Shown: positions 28,212-36,504 of the stretch, piece after piece
Position numbering within the stretch: position 1 is the stretch's first letter
How the letters are laid out: each line of letters begins with the position of its first letter
Assembly (NCBI GenBank): GCA_002698985.1
Contig: PAAY01000064.1
Coordinates: forward strand, 46,064 to 110,063
Direction of reading: 5' to 3'
Origin: Saprospirales bacterium
Lineage (GTDB): Bacteria; Bacteroidota; Bacteroidia; Chitinophagales; Saprospiraceae
DNA: 64,000 nt
Program-made: the position numbers and the translations under genes
Notes under the pieces: model-generated
The model's input: only the letters and a program-made list of their open reading frames with translations
The model's database searches: none
What the model was told of the DNA's origin: nothing

Positions 28212-28297
28212 AAACAATCTCCCACCTACATGATGGAACCTGGCCAGTCTGCAAGTGATTCATTTCCTTCTGCCAGCGGACAGCTGCACCAAATCCA

Positions 28298-28364
28298 AAA
28301 AAAACATGATAATTTTCGATTTGAATCCGAAAAAAACATGATAATTTTCGATTTGAATCCGAAA
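28298..28364. repeat. Tandem 32-bp repeat upstream of ATPase gene
   Basis: Two copies with a period of 32 bases (28298-28329 and 28330-28361) containing CATGATAATTTTCGATTTG. The identity continues three bases past the second unit. They end 21 bases before the ATPase start, a position suited to an operator or autoregulatory site. Confidence 0.85.
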
Positions 28365-28382
28365 TCACGCTTACCTTAGGTT

Positions 28383-29519
28383 ATGATTCACAGAATTTTA
28401 GAAGACAAGATCCGCCAAAGACTCAACAAGGGAAAGGCCATCATCCTTACCGGACCCATACAGGTTGGCAAAACAACCCTGATGAAGCAACTCACGCAAG
28501 AACACACTGCAAGCACGCTTTGGTTGACGGGAGACGACCCAGCAGTACGCGCTTTACTGAAAGATGTCTCTCTGGCCATGATGAAGTCAATCATTGGAGA
28601 GCACAAGACAATAGTGGTGGACGAAGCTCAGAGGCTACACAATGCCGGCTTAACCCTCAAACTTATCACAGACCACCTTCCAGATGTACAATTGCTGGTG
28701 ACCGGGTCTTCATCGTTGGACCTGATGGCAGAAAACAAGGAGAGCCTTGTGGGGCGTAAAATCGAATACCAACTCTATCCTGTCTCCTATGCCGAAATGG
28801 CCGCTCATCACGGCCTGCTTACCGAACACTCGCAATTAGAGCACCGGCTGGTTTACGGATATTATCCAGAGGTCATTGGAAGCGAAACTCAGCGGGCGAA
28901 GGAGATTTTGAAGGAGTTGACAGATGGATTGATGTATAAAGACTTGTTGGCGCTCGATCAATTAAAAAAGCCCTCCTTGCTCGTAAAACTATTACAAGCT
29001 CTCGCTTTACAGCTCGGAAGTGAAGTGAGCTATAACGAAGTGGCTCAACTGATTGGTGCTGATCCGCAGACTGTGGAGCGTTACATTGACCTGCTGGAAC
29101 AGGCTTATGTTATTTACCGCCTTCCATCTTTGAGTCGCAACGCCAGAAACGAAATCAAGAAGGGGAAAAAGGTATATTTCTTCGACAATGGCATCCGCAA
29201 TTCCATTATCAATAATTTCAATCCTTTGGAGCTCCGCCAGGACAAAGGCGCGCTTTGGGAAAACTTCCTCTTGGCCGAACGCCTCAAGCACAATGCATAC
29301 AGGAGACACTTTTACAGCCCCTATTTTTGGCGAACTACAGGTCAGCAAGAAATAGATTACATCGAAGAATACGACGGTAAACTCTTTGCCTACGAGTTCA
29401 AATGGAAATCACCCCGGAAGCCAAGATTTCCCAAGACCTTCCTGGATGCCTATCCGAACAGTTCAACGGAAGTCATCACCAAAGAAAATTACCATGCCTT
29501 CGTTGGGGCAGTGAATTGA
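28383..29519 (+). CDS. AAA ATPase with DUF4143-type C-terminus
   Basis: A 378-residue member of the widespread, horizontally mobile ATPase group with an AAA core and a DUF4143 C-terminus. Walker A is TGPIQVGKTTL (residues 23-33; glutamine replaces the more usual arginine in GPRQVGKTT), Walker B is TIVVDEAQRL near 76, and sensor-like TGSSSLDLM follows near 107. The later part contains a winged-helix-like segment (VSYNEVAQLIGADPQTVERYIDLLE, residues 220-244, given in parts: YNEVAQLIG, TVERYIDLLE) and the terminal nuclease-like strand IDYIEEYDGKLFAYEFKWK. Its role in this group is unknown. The ATG at 28383 follows the tandem 32-bp repeats, and the gene is more AT-rich than its neighbours, consistent with transfer. 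Confidence 0.85.
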   Translation: MIHRILEDKIRQRLNKGKAIILTGPIQVGKTTLMKQLTQEHTASTLWLTGDDPAVRALLKDVSLAMMKSIIGEHKTIVVDEAQRLHNAGLTLKLITDHLPDVQLLVTGSSSLDLMAENKESLVGRKIEYQLYPVSYAEMAAHHGLLTEHSQLEHRLVYGYYPEVIGSETQRAKEILKELTDGLMYKDLLALDQLKKPSLLVKLLQALALQLGSEVSYNEVAQLIGADPQTVERYIDLLEQAYVIYRLPSLSRNARNEIKKGKKVYFFDNGIRNSIINNFNPLELRQDKGALWENFLLAERLKHNAYRRHFYSPYFWRTTGQQEIDYIEEYDGKLFAYEFKWKSPRKPRFPKTFLDAYPNSSTEVITKENYHAFVGAVN

Positions 29520-29630
29520 ATCGAGCCTGTCTGCCCTTTGCGCCCGCCACGGGAGGATTCAGTCGCCCCCCCCGGCCGACGGGCGGTGCATCCGGCACAT
29601 GACTTTGCTTTTTTGCCGACCACTGAACAA

Positions 29631-29990
29631 CTACCCTTTAAAGCATCCATAGCTGTCCTCATCGATGACCTCCAGCAAATCACCCAGATCGCTCGATTCA
29701 GGAAAAGGCTTGTAGGTTTCCCACTTACCGCTGGCTCTCCGCCAGAAGAGCCTCCAGACACCATGGGCTTTCACATATCGGATCTTCGCATAAGGGTGAT
29801 GCCGTATGATGGTCTTATCAGTCCAGTCCGGTCTGATTTCGAAAAACTCAATATAACGTCCGTCAAAGGAATAACCGATGTCGAGCTTGTTGCGGATTTC
29901 TTCGGGTGGGCGAATAAATTCGTGGTACTTGTACAGCAGCTCGTGGGCTTGTTCCGGGGTGGTACCCTTTTGTATGTCTTTAGATTTCAT
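29631..29990 (-). CDS. DUF3024-like protein
   Basis: A 119-residue protein, ATG at 29990. The pattern RPPEEIRNKLDIGYSFDGRY followed by SFEIRPDW-like IEFFEIRPDW, then AKIRYVKAHGVWRLFWRRASGKWETY, is characteristic of the DUF3024 family, whose function is unknown. No signal peptide or membrane segment. A good promoter box lies at 30019-30026. The C-terminus is acidic (SSDLGDLLEVIDEDSYG). It sits between the mobile-type ATPase and a strong orphan hairpin, in a stretch that looks accessory. Confidence 0.75.
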   Translation of the reverse strand: MKSKDIQKGTTPEQAHELLYKYHEFIRPPEEIRNKLDIGYSFDGRYIEFFEIRPDWTDKTIIRHHPYAKIRYVKAHGVWRLFWRRASGKWETYKPFPESSDLGDLLEVIDEDSYGCFKG

Positions 29991-30018
29991 GAACTCGCAA
30001 ATTCTGTGAACGACGTTT

Positions 30019-30026
30019 CAAAAATA
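30019..30026 (-). promoter_or_regulatory. -7 box of the DUF3024 gene
   Basis: On the minus strand the sequence reads TATTTTTG, matching TAnnTTTG. Start near 30012 would give a leader of about 22 bases. Confidence 0.4.
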
Positions 30027-30102
30027 GCGACCTGAATGTAATTGAGCCTCATTAGAATTGGTATGTAAAAAATCACCGTCCGATAAAGAGGGGGTGTTTG
30101 GA

Positions 30103-30135
30103 TCCCGGAGCTTCCGGATTCGAACCGGAACGGGA
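30103..30135. other. Strong hairpin resembling a tRNA T-arm
   Basis: TCCCG (30103-30107), bulge GAGC, TTCCGG (30112-30117), loop ATTCGAA, CCGGAA (30125-30130), CGGGA (30131-30135). Read on the minus strand, the inner part TCCGGTTCGAATCCGGA has the stem and TTCGAAT loop of a tRNA T-arm. No acceptor, D or anticodon arms can be built around it, so it is at best a tRNA remnant. Confidence 0.5.
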
Positions 30136-30227
30136 CGCCACTTAAAAACTTCGTTATGAGTATAGCTGGCACTCACATTCTCTTTTCCCTACTTTTACCC
30201 TCGATACACCAATCATAAAAGACAGTC

Positions 30228-30560
30228 ATGAAGTACATTTTCTCTTTCCTGATCTTCGCAACGCTGATCTATGCTTGCAGCTCTTCAAATGCTGAAAACA
30301 GCGCTTCGGCCTCCGCGTCAAAAAAAGCAGAGGATGGCGAAAAAATTTACAAAACCTATTGCGTTACCTGCCACGGCATCTATGGAGACATGGGTAGCAG
30401 CGGTGCTTTTGATCTGACCATATCCCAGCTCACGCTGGAGGAACGCATCAAAGTTATTTCCGAAGGAAGAAACCTGATGACGCCCTTCAAGGAATTGCTG
30501 AGCGAGGAAAAAATCAAAGCCGTTGCAGAATACATCGAAACTCTCCGTACCGACAAATGA
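30228..30560 (+). CDS. Cytochrome c lipoprotein
   Basis: A 110-residue single-haem c-type cytochrome. A lipoprotein signal peptide ends in a lipobox before Cys17 (LIYACSSS), then a short alanine/serine linker and the cytochrome fold. The haem site is CVTCH (Cys45, Cys48, His49), and Met84 in RNLMTPF is the probable sixth ligand. It should sit in the periplasm anchored by lipid and carry electrons between membrane complexes. The last four bases overlap the anmK start (ATGA), so the genes are coupled although their functions seem unrelated. Confidence 0.9.
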   Translation: MKYIFSFLIFATLIYACSSSNAENSASASASKKAEDGEKIYKTYCVTCHGIYGDMGSSGAFDLTISQLTLEERIKVISEGRNLMTPFKELLSEEKIKAVAEYIETLRTDK

Positions 30561-31666
30561 CAACTTACCGCCTGCTCGGACTCATGTCAGGCAGTTCCCT
30601 CGACGGGCTCGACCTGGCGCTTTGCCATTTTCATCTCGACAACGAATCGGTCGTAAAATGGGAAATCGAGCAGGCTGCTACCCTGCCTTATACGGAGAGG
30701 TGGAGTAAAAAACTCAGAACTGCCGCATCACTCGATGGCAAGGACCTGGTGGACCTGGACTACAGTTATGGGGCTTTGCTGGGTCAGCTTTGCATACGTT
30801 TTCTGAAGAAAAACAAGATCAAAATCTCTGACGTAACTGCGGTGGCCTCTCACGGCCACACCCTTTTTCACGAACCGAAAAAGGGCTTTACGTTTCAGCT
30901 GGGGCATGGTGCAGCCATTGCTGCCCAAACCGGACTGACAACGATCTGTGATTTCCGCGCTTCCGATGTTGCACTGGGTGGGCAGGGAGCCCCACTGGCC
31001 CCGCTGGTTGACCGACTCTTCTATCCTGAATTCCGTTTGTTCCTGAATATTGGCGGCATTGCAAACATCAGCGCCGTCCTGCCAGACAAAATCGTCGCAT
31101 TTGATGTGACAGGTGCCAACCAGGTGCTCGATGCACTGGCAGCGCAGGCCGGCAAGGCCTTCGATAAAGACGGCAAGTTGGCGGCTTCAGCGGATGGTTT
31201 CGACTCCGGTCTTTCCACTGCCTTCGGAAAATTGTCCTTTTACACCGCCCCTTTCCCTAAATCGCTGAGCAATCAATGGGTCCAGAAGAACATGGTAGAA
31301 CCGGCACTGGCTTCACCTGCTCCAGTCCCGGCAAAACTGCAGGCCGTTTGCCATCACATTGGTTACGAAGTAGCCCGCGCAATTGGCCAGATCAAAACCG
31401 CCACCGGAGCAGACTTTAGCGGTCAGCGGCTGTTCATCACTGGCGGCGGAGCCTTCAATAAGTACCTCGTGGAAACCATCAAGCAATACACAGGGCAGAC
31501 ACACGGGGTTGAGGTTCACGTTCCGGAGAAAAACATCGTCAATTTCAAAGAAGCCCTGCTGATGGCCCTGATGGGTGCCTACAGGCTGGAGGGCATTCCC
31601 AACTGCATTGCCTCGGTGACAGGGGCCTCAAAAGATGCCATTGGCGGCACGGTATTCCTTCCTTGA
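30557..31666 (+). CDS. anmK: Anhydro-N-acetylmuramic acid kinase
   Basis: Phosphorylates 1,6-anhydro-MurNAc with ring opening to MurNAc-6-phosphate during cell-wall recycling; 369 residues, normal length. Visible motifs: GLMSGSSLDGLDLA (residues 8-21), ASHGHTLFHEP near 96, FQLGHGAAIAAQTG near 113, RASDVALGGQGAPLAP near 133, LNIGGIANIS near 160 and LFITGGGAFNKYL near 294. Translationally coupled to the cytochrome gene. It converges tail to tail with aroA with no spacer. Confidence 0.94.
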   Translation: MTTYRLLGLMSGSSLDGLDLALCHFHLDNESVVKWEIEQAATLPYTERWSKKLRTAASLDGKDLVDLDYSYGALLGQLCIRFLKKNKIKISDVTAVASHGHTLFHEPKKGFTFQLGHGAAIAAQTGLTTICDFRASDVALGGQGAPLAPLVDRLFYPEFRLFLNIGGIANISAVLPDKIVAFDVTGANQVLDALAAQAGKAFDKDGKLAASADGFDSGLSTAFGKLSFYTAPFPKSLSNQWVQKNMVEPALASPAPVPAKLQAVCHHIGYEVARAIGQIKTATGADFSGQRLFITGGGAFNKYLVETIKQYTGQTHGVEVHVPEKNIVNFKEALLMALMGAYRLEGIPNCIASVTGASKDAIGGTVFLP

Positions 31667-32923
31667 TTAACGATACTCCAGTTTAAAGCCGAGGCGCTCA
31701 ATATCCTTCCAAAACCCTGGGTAAGATTTGCTGACCACATCCGGGGCCTCGATTTCAATCGGCCCCAGTAAGGCCAGTGGTGCAAAGGCCATGGCCATGC
31801 GGTGGTCTTCGTAAGTCCGGAAACAGGGCAGACCATCGAGCTGCGCTTTGCCCTCTATGGAAAAGAATTCTTTCGGAGCCTTCTTCGAAAACCTGGACGG
31901 AATATTGACTACCATGACGCCAACTTTTGCCAGCTCGTTTTTCAGGGCAGTGATGCGGTCGGTTTCTTTGATCCGCAAGGTTTCCAGCCCGGTAAACAGG
32001 CCATGCACCCCCAAGCCTGCACAGGTCACCGCCAGTGTCTGAGCGAGGTCAGGGCATGATAAAAAGTCCTGTTCAAAAAATGGTTTTGGTGGGGTTTTAC
32101 TTTTGGTGAGTTGCACCCCACCTTCGGTAAATTCAGTCTCAACGCCCAGCCGGCTCATCAGGTCTGCGACCACCGAATCGCCCTGAAGACTTTCCCGAAA
32201 CAGGCCTTCCAAGCTGAGTTTTCCGCCTTCTGCCAGGGCCATCATGGAATAATAGTAAGAGGCTGCCGACCAGTCGGCTTCCACTTTAAAGGCTTTGGGT
32301 TGGTACTGTTTTTCAGGAACCGAAATAAGGTTGTCGTCAAACGAAGCCTCTACGCCAAAATGGCGCATGATGTTCAGCGTCATATCGATGTAGGGCCGGG
32401 AGACCACCTGGCCGGTGAGCCGGAGCTGTAATCCACCGGGTATGACCGGCCCTGCCAAGAGCAAAGCGCTGATGAACTGGCTGCTCATACCGGCATCTAT
32501 TTCCAGGCAATCGGGTGCTGCGCTCAAATCAGGCGGTTCAATCTGCAGCGGCGGGTACCCTTCTTCGCCAAGGTATTTAATCCTGCCCCCCAGCTTCCGC
32601 AATGCCTCAACCAGTGGGCCTATCGGTCGCTGCAGCATCCTTTCGGAACCGGTCAGAATCCGGCGGCGGCTGGTGGTCAGGGCCAGGTAGGCCGTCATAA
32701 AGCGAAAAGTGGTGCCCGCCGCACCGGCATCGAGGGTTTCCTCCTCGCTGCTGAGCAACTGTTGCAGTGTTCTGGTATCGTCAGAACCGGAGAGGTGGTC
32801 AATGGGAAAATCATCGGGACAAAGGGCCCTGATGACGAGCACGCGGTTGCTGATGCTCTTGCTGCCGTCCAGATGGATGGCACCGTTTATCGTTTTGTGT
32901 GCTTTCTCGAGGTGTACAATCAT
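31667..32923 (-). CDS. aroA: 3-phosphoshikimate 1-carboxyvinyltransferase (EPSP synthase)
   Basis: Sixth step of the shikimate pathway, joining shikimate-3-phosphate and phosphoenolpyruvate; 418 residues. Start ATG at 32923 (MIVHLEKAHKTING) rather than an upstream codon giving an atypical extension. Motifs include LDGSKSISNRVLV near 19, DAGAAGTTFRFMTAYLA near 65, RIKETDRITALKNEL near 318 and YEDHRMAMAFAPLAL near 371. The usual NAGTAxR is DAGAAGTTFR here, a variation seen in Bacteroidota relatives as far as I recall. Confidence 0.93.
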   Translation of the reverse strand: MIVHLEKAHKTINGAIHLDGSKSISNRVLVIRALCPDDFPIDHLSGSDDTRTLQQLLSSEEETLDAGAAGTTFRFMTAYLALTTSRRRILTGSERMLQRPIGPLVEALRKLGGRIKYLGEEGYPPLQIEPPDLSAAPDCLEIDAGMSSQFISALLLAGPVIPGGLQLRLTGQVVSRPYIDMTLNIMRHFGVEASFDDNLISVPEKQYQPKAFKVEADWSAASYYYSMMALAEGGKLSLEGLFRESLQGDSVVADLMSRLGVETEFTEGGVQLTKSKTPPKPFFEQDFLSCPDLAQTLAVTCAGLGVHGLFTGLETLRIKETDRITALKNELAKVGVMVVNIPSRFSKKAPKEFFSIEGKAQLDGLPCFRTYEDHRMAMAFAPLALLGPIEIEAPDVVSKSYPGFWKDIERLGFKLEYR

Positions 32924-32992
32924 GGCTGCCCGTTTTCCTGTGGAAGTCCGATTATTTTCAACACATTTGCCCATCATCAACACAGCACAAAC

Positions 32993-33742
32993 ATGAAGAA
33001 ACTGGCCGCAATTTTATTCATTTTAATCACAGCAGCATGCTCCCGGCCTGACGAGGCTTCGCAAAACAGCCTGGAAGTGCCACTTCAAAAGCCCATTGTG
33101 AAACCCAACCGTTACAATGTGGCCTTTCTGATCATGGACGGCACCTACAACACGGAGTTGACTGCACCCTTTGACATTTTTCAGCACACCATTTTCCGGG
33201 AAGGGATCAAGCCCATGAACGTCTTTCTGGTTGCCAATACGCACCGGCCCGTTACCACTTTTGAAGGTATCCGGCTGCTCCCGGATTTCAATTACCTGAC
33301 CGACAGCCTTCCGAAAATTGACATCCTGGTGGTTCCCAGCGCAGAACACCACCTCGACTCAGACCTGGAGGATGAAAAAATGATTGCCTTCGTAAAACAG
33401 GCCGCAGCCGAGGCAATGTTTGTCACCTCCCATTGCGACGGTGCTTTTGTCCTTGCAAAGGCAGGCCTGTTGGACGGTGTAAAATGCACCACCTTCCCCG
33501 CTGACATTGAAAAATTCAGGGAGCTATTTCCCAATCTGGATGTTTACGAAAATGTATTGTTTGTCCATGACGGTAAGTACATCACCTCCGCTGGCGGTGC
33601 CAAATCATTCGAAGCGGCATTGTACCTGTGTGAATACCTATACGGGGCTGAAGTGGCCCGAAGACTGGCCAAAGGGCTGGTTATCGATTGGGACCTCCAA
33701 AATGTGCCCTGCATTTTGCCGGATAAAAAAAGTGCAGGCTAA
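32993..33742 (+). CDS. DJ-1/PfpI-family lipoprotein
   Basis: A 249-residue protein with a lipoprotein signal peptide (lipobox TAAC, Cys16), then a DJ-1/ThiJ/PfpI domain from about 40 to 235. The nucleophile elbow is TSHCDGAFVLAKAGLLDG with Cys148, and the N-terminal pattern VAFLIMDGTYNTELTAPFDIF resembles the isonitrile hydratase/AraC-associated branch. No DNA-binding domain follows. Export as a lipoprotein is unusual for this normally cytoplasmic fold. Start ATG at 32993; aroA diverges from it. Its stop codon lies inside a hairpin that looks like a minus-strand terminator. Confidence 0.85.
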   Translation: MKKLAAILFILITAACSRPDEASQNSLEVPLQKPIVKPNRYNVAFLIMDGTYNTELTAPFDIFQHTIFREGIKPMNVFLVANTHRPVTTFEGIRLLPDFNYLTDSLPKIDILVVPSAEHHLDSDLEDEKMIAFVKQAAAEAMFVTSHCDGAFVLAKAGLLDGVKCTTFPADIEKFRELFPNLDVYENVLFVHDGKYITSAGGAKSFEAALYLCEYLYGAEVARRLAKGLVIDWDLQNVPCILPDKKSAG

Positions 33743-33765
33743 TTCCTGTTTTGGATTGCCTGCAC
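33725..33765 (-). terminator. Minus-strand terminator at the 3' end of the PfpI gene
   Basis: Arms GTGCAGGC (33732-33739) and GCCTGCAC (33758-33765) pair perfectly. On the minus strand the stem is followed directly by seven T residues (33731-33725), so it terminates leftward transcripts. Confidence 0.6.
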
Positions 33766-34052
33766 CGAATTTGAAACCGACTAATAAGTTATCTTAAGGT
33801 GTTCTATTCAAGGTGTAAACGCACGTAGTTGATACTAACTGAATCAGCATTTTTTCAGCCTCTTGCTGAAATAAATTGAATGTTCTGCGGGGTTCTCAGG
33901 ATAGTTATTGGCAGTGTGTAGTGTGCAGCAATATCTCAGGTATGGACAAACAGGGCGGCAAGCATGATAAGTTCCAAGTATTAGCCTAAAAAGTGTGGGA
34001 AGTCTTCGGGAAGTGGGTGAACTACAGCTTGCCTGATAATTGCATCATTGAG
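33732..34052 (-). ncRNA. Candidate small RNA of about 320 nt
   Basis: A promoter box on the minus strand (34064-34057) and a T-tract terminator (33765-33725) bracket about 320 bases in which no frame encodes more than about ten residues from an ATG. This arrangement suggests a stand-alone small RNA. An alternative is the long 3' untranslated tail of the two-component operon ending at 34292. No known RNA family is recognised. Confidence 0.3.
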
Positions 34053-34291
34053 ACGACAAAGTTAAATGCTCTTTTGAAAGAAGAAACGAAATCTTATAAT
34101 TTTTTTCATCTATTCATTACCACTTGAATGGTAGTCCGGTTCACCTGCGAGAAAATTGCAGCATATCATTTTCAGGTTGCAATGGCAATTTCAGCCGGAT
34201 GCTTGAATATTTACTGATTGCATTGCAAAAGGCGGAACCATTAGACAGTGCAGGGAGCTCTGATAATCGAGGGCTGCCCGAAATCGGCACC
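33743..34291. other. Gene-free region between PfpI and response regulator
   Basis: 549 bases without a protein gene. Apart from the candidate small RNA and its signals, there is a small hairpin TTCAGC/GCTGAA at 33854-33870. The right third (34065-34291) shows nothing recognisable. Confidence 0.45.
34057..34064 (-). promoter_or_regulatory. Orphan minus-strand -7 box
   Basis: Reads TAACTTTG on the minus strand, with TTTC 18 bases further upstream. There is no minus-strand gene in the next 300 bases, hence the small-RNA proposal. Confidence 0.35.
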
Positions 34292-34975
34292 TCAACACTT
34301 GAGCTTGAAGCCCACCCCATGGATATTCTCTATTTTGATGTGTTCGTCGCTTCGCAAATACTTACGCAGGCGTGATACAAATACATCGAGGCTGCGGCCG
34401 AGGAAGTAGTCGTCCTCCCCCCACAGTTTTTCCAGAATGTGGGAGCGTTTCAGCACCTGATTCGGATGATCGAGAAACATCTTCAAAAGATCAGCCTCGC
34501 GCTGGGTCAGGGTGAGTTCATCGCCATCCCTGGTTTTAAGCTGAAGGTTGCCGTAGTCGAATTCAAAATTTCCGAAGGCATACAAGGAACCGTTGGAGGG
34601 TCCCGTCACAATTCTCCTCCGCAGAAAAATATCCACTTTGAGGATCAGCTCCTCTATGCTGAATGGCTTCACGATGTAGTCATCGCCACCCAGCTTCAGG
34701 CCGGTGATCTTGTCCTCTTTCAGTGATTTTGCGGTGAGGAAAATAATGGGTGTCTGGCGGTCTCGCTTTCTCAGCTCCGTGGCGATGGTAAAACCATCCA
34801 CTCCGGGCAACATTACATCGAGGATACAAAGGTCAAACTGTTGTTTCTGTATGGCTTCCAGGGCTGAATTGCCGTCGGGGCAATGGGTCACTTCGTAACC
34901 TTCCAGTTCCAGGTTATCCCGAGTTACGAAGGCCAGGCTCTGGTCATCCTCAACATACAATAAGTGTGCTTTCAT
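34292..34975 (-). CDS. OmpR-family response regulator
   Basis: A 227-residue two-component regulator. The receiver domain (1-120) has the acidic pair Glu9-Asp10-Asp11, phosphoacceptor Asp53 in CILDVMLPG and the conserved lysine in DDYIVKPFS near 102. A winged-helix DNA-binding domain fills 130-227 (LTLTQREADLLKMFLDHPNQV, given in parts: LTQREADLL, LDVFVSRLRKYL, IHGVGFKL). Start ATG at 34975. It follows its presumed kinase gene by 15 bases in the same direction, so the pair is one operon. Target genes are unknown. Confidence 0.93.
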   Translation of the reverse strand: MKAHLLYVEDDQSLAFVTRDNLELEGYEVTHCPDGNSALEAIQKQQFDLCILDVMLPGVDGFTIATELRKRDRQTPIIFLTAKSLKEDKITGLKLGGDDYIVKPFSIEELILKVDIFLRRRIVTGPSNGSLYAFGNFEFDYGNLQLKTRDGDELTLTQREADLLKMFLDHPNQVLKRSHILEKLWGEDDYFLGRSLDVFVSRLRKYLRSDEHIKIENIHGVGFKLKC

Positions 34976-34990
34976 GCGGCAAATATGTGT

Positions 34991-36280
34991 CTATTTCGAA
35001 TTTTCGGGAAGGGTTGGAAATAACATCTCCACGGTAGTGCCTTTGCCGGGCTCGCTGTCAATGTGGATTTTCCACCCATGCGACCGGCAAACGTTCTTAA
35101 CGTAAAACAAGCCGAGTCCGAACCCCTTCACATTGTGAACATTGCCCGTTGGAACCCGGTAAAATTTTTCGAAGATCTTCTTCAGGTGTTGTGGTTCAAT
35201 TCCTATCCCCTCATCTTCAATGATCAACCTTGCTTTGTTGCCTGCTTCTTCTTTCAAAGTGACTTTCATTTTCGGGCTGTCCTTGCAATACTTCATGGCA
35301 TTGTCCAGCAGGCTGTGCAGGATATTGGTCAGGTGCAACCTGTCAGCTTGTACACAGACTTTCGTATCAGGTATGTCGGCGATGAGCGTTCCTCCACTCT
35401 TTTCAATTTGAATTCTGGTGCCCTCCAGCACCGTCCTCAACACATCGGCCATGTCCAGTTTTTCGAGCTGAAGGCTGAAAGTGTTTTTCTCGATCCTCGC
35501 CAGTTGCAACACCTTTTCCACCTGCTCATTCAGGCGGTCATTCTGGTCGCGGATGATTTGTGCGTATTGTTTCAGCCGTTTGTTGGCGGTCACTTCCGGG
35601 GCATTCATGAAAACTTCCGAACTCACCTTGATGGTTGAAATCGGCGTTTTGAACTCATGAGTCATGTTGTTGATGAAATCTTTCTGCATTTCCGAAAGGC
35701 GTTTTTGACGAAGAATAATAAACATGGAATACAGAAAGAACAGGATGGTGAACAGCAAAATGACCGAAAAGACGATAGACAGGCGCATGGCACTCAGCAC
35801 CTGTGTGGTCCGGTTGGGGAACCTCACTCCGAAGTAATACAGGAACTTGTCGTACACCGGGAGTTGCTCTTTTGGATGGAGGGCCTCACCTTTCTCCGAT
35901 TCGTTGTAACTGATGTACTTGCCATAAGCCATCTTGCGGGTGTCGCAGTTGTAAATGCCGTACTCGAAATCGCTTCTGATGCCAACCCGCTCAAATTCTC
36001 TCCGCAGAAAATACTCCAGGTTATTGGCATCGATGACGTTGTTGATATCCACCACGAAATAGTTGGACGACACCTGCTTAACCAGGTCATAAGCCGGCAA
36101 GGTGCCCCCGAGTTTTTCAAACTCCTTGGCAACATTCATGAGGGCAATGGTCACGTTCTCATTGAATTCTTTCTCTGCTGCATCCCAGGTGTTCTTGAGC
36201 AAATACACCTGAATGGCAATGATGCCCATGATGGCAAATGCCCCGAAAAAAACGACCCTTATGATGATGCTGTTCTTCAT
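34991..36280 (-). CDS. Sensor histidine kinase
   Basis: A 429-residue membrane kinase paired with the regulator downstream. Start ATG at 36280 (MKNSIIIRVVFFG). Transmembrane helices at about 5-27 and 170-193 flank a 140-residue periplasmic sensor without recognised domain. The H-box is NMTHEFKTPIS near 215, with N-box LLDNAMKYCKD near 325, and G1/G2 boxes DEGIGIEPQH and GFGLGLFYVKNV following. There is no HAMP domain. The input signal cannot be inferred. Confidence 0.92.
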   Translation of the reverse strand: MKNSIIIRVVFFGAFAIMGIIAIQVYLLKNTWDAAEKEFNENVTIALMNVAKEFEKLGGTLPAYDLVKQVSSNYFVVDINNVIDANNLEYFLRREFERVGIRSDFEYGIYNCDTRKMAYGKYISYNESEKGEALHPKEQLPVYDKFLYYFGVRFPNRTTQVLSAMRLSIVFSVILLFTILFFLYSMFIILRQKRLSEMQKDFINNMTHEFKTPISTIKVSSEVFMNAPEVTANKRLKQYAQIIRDQNDRLNEQVEKVLQLARIEKNTFSLQLEKLDMADVLRTVLEGTRIQIEKSGGTLIADIPDTKVCVQADRLHLTNILHSLLDNAMKYCKDSPKMKVTLKEEAGNKARLIIEDEGIGIEPQHLKKIFEKFYRVPTGNVHNVKGFGLGLFYVKNVCRSHGWKIHIDSEPGKGTTVEMLFPTLPENSK

Positions 36281-36461
36281 AGGTGGATAACGGCTGAATG
36301 GCAATATTAAGACAGTAAGTACTTGTTTCGACTAACATTGGTCATTGCCGGTGGTTCAATTATACGGGATAAGAAAGCCGGGTTTCGCATTTGCCGCCGC
36401 CATTTGCAATTCATTCAGTTCCAGAAACATCGAAATTTGATCAATTTGACACCGGAAGGAT

Positions 36462-36469
36462 TACCTTTG
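36462..36469 (+). promoter_or_regulatory. -7 box upstream of the DUF4271 gene
   Basis: TACCTTTG matches TAnnTTTG. Start near 36476 would leave a 29-base leader before the TTG start at 36505, supporting that start. Confidence 0.45.
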
Positions 36470-36504
36470 CCCCCCGAGTTACTTACAAACCAGATCGGAA
36501 ATTC

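Noticed and set aside
30095..30175. A complete tRNA on the minus strand
   Set aside because: Only the T-arm forms. No matching 5' acceptor strand, D-arm or anticodon stem can be built at the required spacing.
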